Source: JAKZSU01 sp047517485
GTDB taxonomy: Bacteria; Pseudomonadota; Alphaproteobacteria; UBA7887
Direction: 5' to 3'
Assembly: GCA_047517485.1 (NCBI GenBank)
Contig: JAKZSU010000098.1
Location: forward strand, 1 to 24,857
Length of the DNA: 24,857 nucleotides
Shown here: piece by piece, positions 7,048 through 14,356 of the stretch
Layout of the letters: each line of letters starts with the position of its first letter
Position numbering within the stretch: the first letter of the stretch is position 1
Notes under the pieces: generated by a model
Told to the model about the DNA's origin: nothing
Seen by the model: only the letters and a program-made list of their open reading frames with translations
Database searches by the model: none
Program-made: the position numbers and the translations under genes

Positions 7048-8286
7048 TTAGTGGTCCGACCATTCGATTGATTTGAGGTCGATACCTTCTTGTACCATCT
7101 CCCACAAGGGGCTCATTTCGCGCAGCCTGCCGACATGATCCGCCAAGGTCTCGACCGCGAAATCGATCTCCGCCTCGGTGGTAAAGCGGCCGATGCCGAA
7201 GCGGATCGAGGTGTGCGCCATCTCCTCGTCGACCCCCAGCGCGCGCAACACGTACGACGGCTCGAGCGAGGCGGACGTGCAAGCCGACCCGGACGAGACC
7301 GAGAGATCCTTGATCGCCATCAACAATGACTCGCCCTCGACATAGGAAAAGCTCAGATTGAGATTTCCCGCCACTCGCTGGTCGAAATCGCCGTTGAGAA
7401 TGACGTCGGGGATCCGCTCATCGACGCCCTGATGCAGCTTGCGCGCCAGCATCCGGATGCGATCGGTCTCGACCGCCATTTCCTCGTTGGCGATGCGACA
7501 GGCTTCGCCAAATCCAACACAGAGTGGCGCCGGCAGGGTGCCCGACCGCATGCCACGCTCCTGCCCGCCACCATTGATCAGGGCTTGCAGCCGAACCCTG
7601 GGCCGGCGCCGTACATAGAGCGCGCCGATGCCCATCGGGCCATAAATCTTGTGCCCGGAAATGCTCAACAGATCGATGTTCATCTCGTTCACGTCGAGCG
7701 GAATCTTGCCGACGGCCTGGGCACAATCGGTGTGGAAATAGGCCCCGTTTTCGCGACAGATCGCGCCGATCTCGGTGAGCGGCTGAATCACCCCGATTTC
7801 GTTGTTGACGCCCATGACCGACACCAGGACGGTTTGATCGGTAAACGCCGCGCGCAGCACGTCGAGATCGAGAATGCCGTTTTGCTGAACCGGCAGGTAA
7901 GTGACGTCGAATCCTTCCTGCTGCAGATGGCGACAACTATCGAGCACGCATTTGTGCTCGGTCACCACGGTGATGATGTGGTTCTTGCGATCCTTATTGT
8001 AGTGGGCAACGCCCTTGATCGCGAGGTTGTTCGATTCCGTGGCCCCAGAGGTATAGATCACCTCCTTGGGGTTGGCACCGATGACCGCCGCGACGTGACC
8101 GCGCGCCTCCTCGACCGCCTCCTCCACTTCCCAGCCATGGGAATGACTGCGCGAGTGCGGATTGCCGAATTTCTCGGTGAAATACGGCATCATTGCCTCG
8201 AGGACCCGAGGGTCGACAGGCGTCGTCGCCTGATTGTCTAGGTAGACCGGCAACTTGATATTATTCTTGGCCCGATCCTGGCTCAT
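7048..8286 (-). CDS. iscS: Cysteine desulfurase IscS
   Basis: The 412-residue PLP enzyme is a canonical IscS. The cofactor lysine is K213 in SGHKIYGP, and the active-site Cys is C336 in SSGSACTSASLEPSYVL, on a long mobile loop of group I desulfurases. A C-terminal WSDH tail is typical of IscU-binding IscS. It converts cysteine to alanine and carries the sulfur as a persulfide to IscU and to tRNA-thiolating enzymes such as MnmA in this cluster. The gene follows the other desulfurase gene with a 15-nt gap, implying co-transcription. Confidence 0.97.
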   Translation of the reverse strand: MSQDRAKNNIKLPVYLDNQATTPVDPRVLEAMMPYFTEKFGNPHSRSHSHGWEVEEAVEEARGHVAAVIGANPKEVIYTSGATESNNLAIKGVAHYNKDRKNHIITVVTEHKCVLDSCRHLQQEGFDVTYLPVQQNGILDLDVLRAAFTDQTVLVSVMGVNNEIGVIQPLTEIGAICRENGAYFHTDCAQAVGKIPLDVNEMNIDLLSISGHKIYGPMGIGALYVRRRPRVRLQALINGGGQERGMRSGTLPAPLCVGFGEACRIANEEMAVETDRIRMLARKLHQGVDERIPDVILNGDFDQRVAGNLNLSFSYVEGESLLMAIKDLSVSSGSACTSASLEPSYVLRALGVDEEMAHTSIRFGIGRFTTEAEIDFAVETLADHVGRLREMSPLWEMVQEGIDLKSIEWSDH

Positions 8287-8301
8287 CGTCGTGCTCCCAT
8301 T

Positions 8302-9447
8302 TCAGGCCGCGGCTCCCACCGCCGCCATCTCTTCGTATCCCGGGGTATCACCCGAGCGCGTCCGCCGGTAAAGGTCCCGCCAAATCGCCGCGACCGAGTC
8401 GACATCCGCATCGGTGTTAGTCGGGCCAAAGCTGACGCGAATAGCTTCTCCCGCCGCCGGTTCGCTCACGCCCATGGCACGCAATACGTGGCTCGTTTCG
8501 ACCTTGCCCGAGCTGCACGCCGCCCCGGCGCTGAGCGCGATACCGGCAAGATCAAAGGCCAAGACCTGAGTTTCGCCGGCAACACCGGGCATGCCGACAC
8601 AGCTGGTATTTCCCAGCCGCCCTTCGCTCACGCCATGAAATCGAACGTCCGGCGCTGTGCGCATCAGACGCGTTTCCAGGCGATCGCGCAAGGCCGTTAC
8701 GCGCGCCGCATCAGACAGGTCTTCCGCCGCGCTATCGGCGGCGATGCCAAATCCGACAATACCGGCAACGTTCTCGGTTCCGGCCCGCCGCCGCTTTTCC
8801 TGACCGCCACCCCGAATCAAGGGCTCGATCCGGACATGGTCCTTGAGCAGCAACGCGCCAACACCTTGCAGCCCACCAATCTTATGCGCCGACAAGGTCA
8901 ACATATCGGTATCCAGTCGCGCCATGTCCAGGGCTACCCGTCCGACGGCCTGCACCGCGTCGGTGTGCACCAGGGCGCCATACCGATGCGCGATGCGCGC
9001 GACGTCGTTGACGGGTTGCAGGACGCCGGTCTCGTTATTGGCGAGCATCACCGACACCAGACCGGGCGCCGGCGCGGTGGCGATGATTTCCTCGAACGCC
9101 GCGAGATCGAGTACGCCGTCGGCATTGACCGGTGCGACAATCGCGTCCGGCACCGCGGCGAGCACTGAAGGGTGCTCTATGGCGGAAACGACGATACTCG
9201 CCCACGCACCACCGGCCAAGGCCATGTTGTTCGCCTCGGATCCGGACCCGGTAAATACGACCACATCAGCCGGAGCGCCCACAAGGTTTGCCACCTGCGC
9301 GCGCGCCCGTTCGAGCGCCGCACGCGCTTTGCGACCGACGCTGTGGACTGACGAAGGATTGCCACCCATTTTCATGGTCGCGGCAACACCTTCCGCCACA
9401 TCCGCGCGCACCGGCGAACCGGCGTTATGATCGCAAAAAACGGTCAC
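8302..9447 (-). CDS. NifS/IscS-like cysteine desulfurase (second copy)
   Basis: The 381-residue fold-type I PLP enzyme is distinct from the neighbouring IscS. The N-terminus is short (DHNAGSP in place of DNQATTP). The PLP lysine is K189 (LSAHKIGG). The catalytic Cys is C311 in ALSAGAACSSGKVETSHVL, a class I loop. It retains the RxGTENV motif (221-227) and phosphate-binding residues, so it should be active. The C-terminus lacks the IscU-binding tail of IscS and ends in an Ala-rich stretch. Translation probably begins at the GTG at 9447, 19 nt after the iscR stop, although no clear ribosome site is visible. Neighbouring paralogues suggest separate sulfur acceptors, but its partner cannot be read from the sequence. 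Confidence 0.92.
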   Translation of the reverse strand: MTVFCDHNAGSPVRADVAEGVAATMKMGGNPSSVHSVGRKARAALERARAQVANLVGAPADVVVFTGSGSEANNMALAGGAWASIVVSAIEHPSVLAAVPDAIVAPVNADGVLDLAAFEEIIATAPAPGLVSVMLANNETGVLQPVNDVARIAHRYGALVHTDAVQAVGRVALDMARLDTDMLTLSAHKIGGLQGVGALLLKDHVRIEPLIRGGGQEKRRRAGTENVAGIVGFGIAADSAAEDLSDAARVTALRDRLETRLMRTAPDVRFHGVSEGRLGNTSCVGMPGVAGETQVLAFDLAGIALSAGAACSSGKVETSHVLRAMGVSEPAAGEAIRVSFGPTNTDADVDSVAAIWRDLYRRTRSGDTPGYEEMAAVGAAA

Positions 9448-9466
9448 CTGTTCACAGTCCAGTGCA

Positions 9467-9979
9467 CTATCTGGCCAAATTCGTTACCGGCAGTGCCGGC
9501 GCGTGATACCGCGACATGTCATCGACCTTGTTAACCGCGTTAGGCAGCGGAATCCCACTGGTTCCGAGAATCCGTTTCTCGTATACGTCCTCGAGCGAGA
9601 CCGAGCTCAGATATAGGTGTATTTGATTGCCCAGCTCGGCCCAAAGGTCGTGAGTCAAACAGCGGCTGGAGTCAGTTCTGCAGCCGACCGACGAATTTGG
9701 CTGACAACGCGTCGTCCGGATCGGTTCATCCACCGCCCAAATGATGTCCGCGATCCGCACATCCGGCGCTGGACGGGCGAGCAGATAACCGCCACCGGGG
9801 CCGCGAACGCTGTTCACCAACCCTCCTTTGCGGAGCTTGCTAAACAATTGCTCCAAATAAGACAGCGAAATTTCCTGTCGATCAGCAATGTCCGACAGCG
9901 AGACCGGCGCGCCATCACTACACATGGCCAGATCGACCATCGCCATCACCGCATAACGTCCTTTGGTACTCAACCGCAC
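9467..9979 (-). CDS. iscR: Rrf2-family Fe-S regulator IscR
   Basis: The 170-residue Rrf2 regulator has a winged helix at 1-70 (LSTKGRYAVMAMVDLA, the recognition segment SLSYLEQLFSKLRKGGLV, and the wing VRGPGGGYLLAR). The cluster ligands C92, C100 and C107 are followed by H110 in CLTHDLW, in the spacing common in alphaproteobacteria. IscR carrying a [2Fe-2S] cluster represses isc transcription, and loss of the cluster relieves repression. The GTG start at 9979 follows a good GAGGAG ribosome site. The gene is second in the cluster, after cysE. A matching IscR-type box lies on the cluster promoter at 10937-10958, so autoregulation is likely. Confidence 0.96.
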   Translation of the reverse strand: MRLSTKGRYAVMAMVDLAMCSDGAPVSLSDIADRQEISLSYLEQLFSKLRKGGLVNSVRGPGGGYLLARPAPDVRIADIIWAVDEPIRTTRCQPNSSVGCRTDSSRCLTHDLWAELGNQIHLYLSSVSLEDVYEKRILGTSGIPLPNAVNKVDDMSRYHAPALPVTNLAR

Positions 9980-10009
9980 AGTCTTGTCTCCTCACTTGAA
10001 CTCAATTCA

Positions 10010-10039
10010 CTTACCCGTGCCCAAGGGCTCCCCCGTAAG
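10010..10039 (-). other. Stem-loop between cysE and iscR
   Basis: The 102-nt cysE-iscR gap contains a 30-nt inverted repeat. Outer arms CTTAC/GTAAG enclose inner arms GCCC/GGGC around a two-base loop, with unpaired G-rich flanks between. No T-run follows, so it is not a standard terminator. It could affect mRNA stability or partial uncoupling of cysE from iscR. The function is unknown. Confidence 0.4.
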
Positions 10040-10081
10040 GTCGAATATTCTGCTGTCTTGCAACAGCGAAATTCGTCGTAT

Positions 10082-10837
10082 TTACGCCTTCCAATTGTCG
10101 TCCGGAGTCGCATCGGGGCGATGCCTGTCATCGCCGGAGTCGTAGGGTGCCGAAGCAATGTCATTACTGTCCGTGTCTCGCGCCTCAAGCAAATCCAATC
10201 GCGACGTGAGCGAACTCACTTGATCGAGCAAGCCGTCGAGGGAACGGGCTACCGGGTCGGGGATCGATTCCGGCGTGCCGTACGCCAGAAAATCCTCTTC
10301 CTCGGTGTCCGGCTCGTCCTTTTTTCTGCCGATTTGTTTCGCCGGTATGCCGACCACTGTCGCGCCCGCCGGAACTTCGGCGATCACCACCGCGTTCGCG
10401 CCGACGCGCGCGTGGGCGCCGACAATAAAGGGTCCGAGGACACTGGCACCCGATCCGACGATCACGCCGTCGCCCAAGGTCGGATGCCGTTTGACGCCCC
10501 GCTCCAGCGAGGTTCCGCCCAAAGTAACCCCTTGGTACAAGGTGACGTCATCGCCGATCTCGGCGGTGCCGCCGATCACGACGCCCATGCCGTGGTCGAT
10601 AAACAGCCGCCGTCCGACCTTCGCGCCCGGATGAATCTCGATACCGGTGAGGAACCGCCCGCTCTGCGAAACGAACCGCGCGAGCAGCTTCAGCCCGTTG
10701 TTCCACAGGAAATGGGCCAGCCCATAAAACAGCACCGCATGAAAACCCGGATAGCAGAAAACCACTTCCAACCGCGAGCGCGCGGCGGGGTCATGTCGCA
10801 TAATCGTGGAAATCGTCTCACCAAGTCTCTTGAACAT
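10082..10837 (-). CDS. cysE: Serine O-acetyltransferase CysE
   Basis: Counted from the ATG at 10837, the 251-residue protein makes O-acetylserine, the direct precursor of cysteine. A short N-terminal helical part precedes a left-handed beta-helix of hexapeptide repeats. The catalytic and CoA-site residues are D81-H82 (FIDHGMGVVIGG) and H118 (KRHPTLGDG), with the TLGGTS loop between. The core is the short bacterial SAT form. The last 80 or so residues form an acidic, low-complexity tail with a short coiled-coil-like LLDQVSSLTSRLDLLEA segment. A longer in-frame reading to 10957 would cross the promoter and is rejected. It heads the isc cluster, as in Azotobacter, and would supply cysteine to the two desulfurases. 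Confidence 0.92.
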   Translation of the reverse strand: MFKRLGETISTIMRHDPAARSRLEVVFCYPGFHAVLFYGLAHFLWNNGLKLLARFVSQSGRFLTGIEIHPGAKVGRRLFIDHGMGVVIGGTAEIGDDVTLYQGVTLGGTSLERGVKRHPTLGDGVIVGSGASVLGPFIVGAHARVGANAVVIAEVPAGATVVGIPAKQIGRKKDEPDTEEEDFLAYGTPESIPDPVARSLDGLLDQVSSLTSRLDLLEARDTDSNDIASAPYDSGDDRHRPDATPDDNWKA

Positions 10838-10928
10838 CGACAAGTCCGCTATGATATACCTATGGAGGCCGTGAGTTCGTTGCCACGAATCGCTCAGGCC
10901 TCGGGGAAGCGTCGGCTGCCCGTAAATA

Positions 10929-10958
10929 CATATAGAATACCCGAGTAATTTAGTCAAG
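10929..10958 (-). promoter_or_regulatory. Cluster promoter overlapped by an IscR type-1-like box
   Basis: The minus strand has -35 TTGACT (10957-10952), a 17-nt spacer and -10 TATATG (10934-10929). Across the -35 and spacer lies CTTGACTAAATTACTCGGG followed by TAT (10958-10937). Its TTGAC-N-AATTTACTCGGG-like layout closely resembles the IscR type-1 sites upstream of E. coli iscR (from memory). IscR bound here would block RNA polymerase. The predicted transcript has about an 85-nt leader before cysE and would include the whole sulfur cluster. Confidence 0.75.
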
Positions 10959-11062
10959 AACGAAGGGTGGTAGGTCGGAAAACTTGACCGCCATACCCTA
11001 GAGGTCGACTCAACTATAGCCTATTTCGTAGCGGTCAGCGGGGACCACGGGAGACCAAATTA

Positions 11063-11719
11063 GTGCCAGAAGTGATCTTTAACGGCCCGGAAGGGCGGCT
11101 GGAAGGACGATATCAGCACGGCAAGGGCGACAATCCGCCGATCGCCGTGGTGTTGCATCCGCATCCCCAGCACGGCGGAAATATGAACAACAAAGTGGCA
11201 TACACCCTGTACCACACATTTGTTCGGATGGATTTTTCGGTTTTGCGGTTCAATTTTCGCGGTGTCGGGCGCAGTCAAGGCGTCTATGACCAGGGCCAGG
11301 GCGAATTGAGCGATGCCGCCTCGGCCCTCGATTGGTTGCAATCCTACAATCCCAATGCCCGCGGGAGCTGGGTGACCGGATTCTCCTTTGGCGGCTGGAT
11401 CGCCATGCAGTTGCTCATGCGCCGCCCGGAGATCGACAGCTTTGTCGCGGTCTCGCCGCCGGCCAACTCGTACGACTTCTCGTTTTTGGCGCCGTGTCCG
11501 GTATCGGGACAGGTCATCCAAGGCAGCCGCGACGAAATCGTGCCGATGGATTCGGTCTCGAAGCTGGTGGAAAAATTATCGAGCCAGCGCGCCGTCGAAA
11601 TCGATTACCGGGTGATTAAGGATGCCGATCACTTTTTCACCAAGAATCTGGAAACCCTGGCCAGCGCGGTAAGCGGCTATGTCGCGCCCCGCCTGACACC
11701 GGCGGACGAAGACGCCTGA
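11063..11719 (+). CDS. Alpha/beta hydrolase (COG2945-like)
   Basis: The 218-residue cytoplasmic hydrolase has an HPHPQHGGNM oxyanion-region motif (32-41), the nucleophile elbow GFSFGG with S108, acid D157 (GSRDEIVP) and base H190 (DADHFF), so the catalytic triad is complete. This compact family is widespread and its natural substrate is unknown. The GTG start at 11063 is preceded by GGGAG 9 nt upstream. It is transcribed divergently from the cysE-isc cluster across a 225-bp gap and ends just before the metZ leader promoter. No specific link to sulfur metabolism can be read from the sequence. Confidence 0.88.
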   Translation: MPEVIFNGPEGRLEGRYQHGKGDNPPIAVVLHPHPQHGGNMNNKVAYTLYHTFVRMDFSVLRFNFRGVGRSQGVYDQGQGELSDAASALDWLQSYNPNARGSWVTGFSFGGWIAMQLLMRRPEIDSFVAVSPPANSYDFSFLAPCPVSGQVIQGSRDEIVPMDSVSKLVEKLSSQRAVEIDYRVIKDADHFFTKNLETLASAVSGYVAPRLTPADEDA

Positions 11720-11737
11720 TCGCGGCCCATCACGCGC

Positions 11738-11767
11738 TTGACAGGCGCCGCCTGTTGAGGCTCTATC
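11738..11767 (+). promoter_or_regulatory. Probable promoter of the metZ leader
   Basis: A perfect -35 TTGACA (11738-11743) is followed, 17-18 nt on, by a weak -10 (CTCTAT or TCTATC, 11761-11767). Transcription would begin near 11772, right at the first nucleotides of the SAM-II-like aptamer. That placement supports the call despite the poor -10. Confidence 0.5.
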
Positions 11768-11771
11768 CCCT

Positions 11772-11824
11772 TTGCGCCGAGTTTGAACGACAGCTTGCGG
11801 GCGCATAATAAATACGGCTAAAGC
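11772..11824 (+). ncRNA. SAM-II-type riboswitch aptamer
   Basis: The segment matches the SAM-II (metA motif) pseudoknot. P1 arms GCGCC (11774-11778) and GGCGC (11800-11804) enclose a GAGTTTGAACG loop and a CAGCTTGC stretch. The A-rich connector ATAATAAATAC leads to the conserved 3' strand GGCTAAAGCG (11816-11824 region). The order and spacing parallel the structurally solved metX SAM-II RNA (TGATTTAA, TTGC, GATAAATGTAGCTAAA), recalled from memory. Its position ahead of metZ, a methionine gene commonly controlled by SAM-II in alphaproteobacteria, agrees. SAM binding should turn expression off through the terminator that follows. Confidence 0.85.
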
Positions 11825-11834
11825 GTTGGCGGAA

Positions 11835-11865
11835 CCGCCCGGCTTAGCCGTGGCGGTTTTTTTTT
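11835..11865 (+). terminator. Rho-independent terminator of the SAM-II expression platform
   Basis: Stem CCGCC (11835-11839) pairs with GGCGG (11852-11856). It extends through C11840-G11850 and GGC/GCC (11841-11843/11847-11849), with one bulged T and a TTA loop. Nine T residues follow (11857-11865). The left half of this hairpin can alternatively pair upstream: CGGCTAA (11815-11821) with TTAGCCG (11844-11850), and GGCGG (11828-11832) with CCGCC. That would be an antiterminator. CGGCTAA is part of the aptamer's 3' strand, so SAM binding would free the terminator. Confidence 0.85.
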
Positions 11866-11906
11866 GGCGCTTTATTCGCCAAGTGGCCTGGTCCTCCAGC
11901 AACGGA

Positions 11907-11958
11907 CCCGCGGGATTTGATCGGGCAGCTTGCACCGCGCCACCAAAGCTAAAGCGCC
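11907..11958 (+). ncRNA. Second SAM aptamer (SAM-II/SAM-V-like)
   Basis: A second pseudoknot of the same kind follows the terminator. P1 arms are CGCGG (11909-11913) and CCGCG (11935-11939), with GATTTGATC then CAGCTTGCA inside the loop. A short connector CCACCAAA leads to GCTAAAGCGCC (11948-11958). The connector is shorter than in the first aptamer, which is closer to the SAM-V class known from marine alphaproteobacteria and shares the same core. No T-run follows before the metZ start 49-54 nt downstream, so control would be at translation. The assignment between SAM-II and SAM-V is uncertain. Confidence 0.7.
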
Positions 11959-12005
11959 ACGGGGGTTAGCATCTCCGTGGGCCCGCCACCAAGGGACCAT
12001 GGGAG
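11957..12005 (+). promoter_or_regulatory. Hairpin and ribosome site between aptamer 2 and metZ
   Basis: Arms CCACGG (11957-11962) and CCGTGG (11975-11980) form a perfect 6-bp stem that begins within the last bases of the second aptamer. The ribosome site GGGAG (12001-12005) stands 6 nt before the metZ ATG. CTCC at 11973-11976, within the loop and right arm, could instead pair with that GGAG. This gives a plausible ribosome-site switch (inference). Confidence 0.4.
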
Positions 12006-12011
12006 CACAGT

Positions 12012-13253
12012 ATGACCGCCCTTAATCCGACTAATCCGTCCGTTTCAGCGACTCCGTATGTCGACGCCAATCCTCGGGAACGCGACTGGCGGCGTGAAAC
12101 CCGCCAAGTGCGCGGCGGAACCCTGCGTACCGAGTTTGGCGAAACCAGCGAAGCTTTGTTTCTCAATTCGGGGTTCTGCTACGACCGGGCGGAGACCGCC
12201 GAGGCGCGCTTCGCCGGTGAAGAACAGGGCTACGTCTATTCGCGCTACAACAATCCGACGCTGAGCATGTTCGAGCGCCGGATGATGCTGCTCGAAGGCG
12301 CCGAGGCGTGTCGCGGTACCGGCAGCGGCATGGCAGCGGTATTCGCCGCGATGATGTGTCAGCTCCACGCCGGCGACCGGGTGGTCGCGGCGCGCGCGAT
12401 GTTCGGCTCGTGCCACTATATTCTCGCCGACCTACTGCCCCGCTTCGGCATCGAAACCATTCTCGTCGACGGCGCCGATCTCGATCAATGGCGCGACGCG
12501 CTCGCGGCGCCGACCCGCTGCGTGTTCTTCGAAACTCCGGCCAATCCGACCCTCGAGCTGGTCGATATCGCGGCGGTCTCCGAGCTCGCGCACGCGGCGG
12601 GCGCCTCGGTGATCGTCGACAATGTGTTCTCGACCCCACTGTTGCAGAAACCCCTCGCGCTCGGCGCCGACGTGGTGGTCTATTCCGGCACCAAACATAT
12701 CGACGGTCAGGGCCGCTGTCTCGGCGGCGCGGTGTTGGGCAGTGAGGCCTTTTGTACCGATAGCCTGCAACCCTTCCTCAGACATACCGGACCGGCGCTC
12801 AGCCCGTTCAACGCGTGGGTCTTGCTCAAAGGCCTCGAGACCCTCGACCTTCGAGTGGATAAGCAATGCCGCAACGCCGGCATTCTCGCCGACCGGCTCG
12901 CCGCGCACCCGGCGGTCTCGCGGGTGCGGTTTCCCGGGCGCGCCGATCATCCCCAGGCGGATCTGGTGGCGGCGCAAATGTCGGACCCGGGCACCGTCGT
13001 CGCGTTCGACATCACGGCCGGCAAAGCGGCGGCGTTCCGCTTTCTCAACGCGCTTCGCCTGATCGATATATCGAATAATTTGGGCGATGCCAAAAGCCTG
13101 ATCACCCACCCGGCGAGCAGCACCCACCGCGCGATGGGCGCGGAAGAACGCGCCCGCATCGGTATCACCGACGGCCTGGTTCGTCTGTCGACGGGGCTGG
13201 AAAATATCGAGGACCTCGGCGACGATCTGAGCCAGGCATTGGCGGCCGTTTGA
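12012..13253 (+). CDS. metZ: O-succinylhomoserine sulfhydrylase MetZ
   Basis: The 413-residue Cys/Met-metabolism PLP enzyme carries the YSRYNNPT motif (76-83), the cofactor-contact D203 (IVDNVFSTP) and the PLP lysine K228 in YSGTKHIDGQGRCLGG. The HIDGQGRCLGG sequence is characteristic of O-succinylhomoserine sulfhydrylases, which make homocysteine directly from sulfide. It is typical of proteobacteria that lack the cystathionine route. The length is as expected. The ATG at 12012 has GGGAG 6 nt upstream. Two SAM aptamers precede it. It converges on anmK, with the two stop codons only 6 nt apart and no terminator between. Confidence 0.95.
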   Translation: MTALNPTNPSVSATPYVDANPRERDWRRETRQVRGGTLRTEFGETSEALFLNSGFCYDRAETAEARFAGEEQGYVYSRYNNPTLSMFERRMMLLEGAEACRGTGSGMAAVFAAMMCQLHAGDRVVAARAMFGSCHYILADLLPRFGIETILVDGADLDQWRDALAAPTRCVFFETPANPTLELVDIAAVSELAHAAGASVIVDNVFSTPLLQKPLALGADVVVYSGTKHIDGQGRCLGGAVLGSEAFCTDSLQPFLRHTGPALSPFNAWVLLKGLETLDLRVDKQCRNAGILADRLAAHPAVSRVRFPGRADHPQADLVAAQMSDPGTVVAFDITAGKAAAFRFLNALRLIDISNNLGDAKSLITHPASSTHRAMGAEERARIGITDGLVRLSTGLENIEDLGDDLSQALAAV

Positions 13254-13259
13254 TCGTCG

Positions 13260-14345
13260 TCAGGCGCGGTTGAGGACACCGCCGGTCATTGGCCTCGGCC
13301 CGCCGGTGGTGGTCGGCAAGGTGATCGGCAATCCGGCAAGGCTACGCACCGCGAAATAGCCAAAGGCTTGCGCCTCGAGCGCGTCGCCCTGCCAGCCCAC
13401 CGCCTCGACCGGGTCGACCGGCGCGCCGAGCCGCGCCCCGAGCGCCGCCATCAGCACCGGATTATGCCGGCCGCCGCCGGTGATCAGCCATCGGGTGACC
13501 GGCGCCGGAAAACTGGCGACCGCGTGCGCCACCGAGGCCGTGGTAAACGCCACCAACGTCGCCGCGCCGTCCGCGACCGACATCCCCGCCAGCACGGTAT
13601 CGGCGTTGGCGGAGAAATGATCGCGATCGAGCGATTTTGGCGGCGGCACGGCGAAATACGGGTCCGCCATGAGCCGCGCCAAGGCCTGGTCGCCGACCTC
13701 GCCCGACGCCGCGAGTGCGCCGTCGAGATCGACCGCGCGACCGGTATGGCGTTCCGCCCAGTCGTCGAGCAGCGCATTGGCGGGACCGGTGTCGAAGGCG
13801 AGAATGTCCGCGTCCGACGCCCCCAGCCAGGTGACGTTGCCGACGCCGCCGAGATTGAGCACCGCGATCGGCCTTGGCAATGCCGCGCAGAGGGCCCGGT
13901 GGTAGAACGGGGCGAGCGGCGCGCCCTGACCGCCGGCCGCGACATCGGCGCTGCGAAAATCGTTGACCACGTCGATGCCGGTCATCAACGCCAACGCCGC
14001 GCCGTCGCCGATTTGCCGCGTCAGATGTTCGTCCGGCCGATGCAAAATGGTATGGCCATGAAAACCGATCACTTCGATGTCCTCGGACTTCGCACCGGCT
14101 TTGTCCAAGAGCCGCGCCACTAGGTCTGCGTGAGCCCCGGTAATCGTCTCCTCGATCGCCACCACCGCCGCCTCGTCCCTCGGGTTCACGCCGCGGATCG
14201 CTTGGCGAAGATCGTCAGGGTACGGATGGGTCAGCCATTCGCCGGTCTCGACACGCACCTCGCCATCGGTGGTGATGAGCGCCGCGTCGACCCCATCGGC
14301 GGAGGTTCCGCTCATCAATCCGATCGCACGCTTCATCCCGGTCAT
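13260..14345 (-). CDS. anmK: Anhydro-N-acetylmuramic acid kinase AnmK
   Basis: The 361-residue sugar kinase has the N-terminal GLMSGTSADGVDAAL motif (phosphate-binding region and catalytic Asp), NLGGVGNVTWLG, FDTGPANALLDDW and TGGGRHNPVLM, all diagnostic of AnmK. It cleaves and phosphorylates 1,6-anhydro-MurNAc to MurNAc-6-phosphate in cell-wall recycling. The ATG at 14345 is chosen because AGGGAG lies 6-7 nt upstream. An in-frame start at 14369 would lie inside the repeat element, and one at 14336 lacks a comparable ribosome site. The upstream sequence beyond the ribosome site belongs to the inverted-repeat element, which must therefore carry or transmit its promoter. Confidence 0.93.
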   Translation of the reverse strand: MTGMKRAIGLMSGTSADGVDAALITTDGEVRVETGEWLTHPYPDDLRQAIRGVNPRDEAAVVAIEETITGAHADLVARLLDKAGAKSEDIEVIGFHGHTILHRPDEHLTRQIGDGAALALMTGIDVVNDFRSADVAAGGQGAPLAPFYHRALCAALPRPIAVLNLGGVGNVTWLGASDADILAFDTGPANALLDDWAERHTGRAVDLDGALAASGEVGDQALARLMADPYFAVPPPKSLDRDHFSANADTVLAGMSVADGAATLVAFTTASVAHAVASFPAPVTRWLITGGGRHNPVLMAALGARLGAPVDPVEAVGWQGDALEAQAFGYFAVRSLAGLPITLPTTTGGPRPMTGGVLNRA

Positions 14346-14356
14346 GGTTCTCTCCC

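Noticed and set aside
9617..10948. A 443-codon plus-strand open frame
   Set aside because: It is antisense to iscR and cysE and crosses the promoter region. No family resemblance.
10838..10957. A 40-codon N-terminal extension of cysE
   Set aside because: It would cover the -10/-35 and IscR box. The family homology begins at the ATG at 10837.
10984..11020. TTGACC...TATAGC as a promoter for the alpha/beta hydrolase
   Set aside because: The spacing is 25 nt, too long for a sigma-70 promoter, and no better pair was seen.
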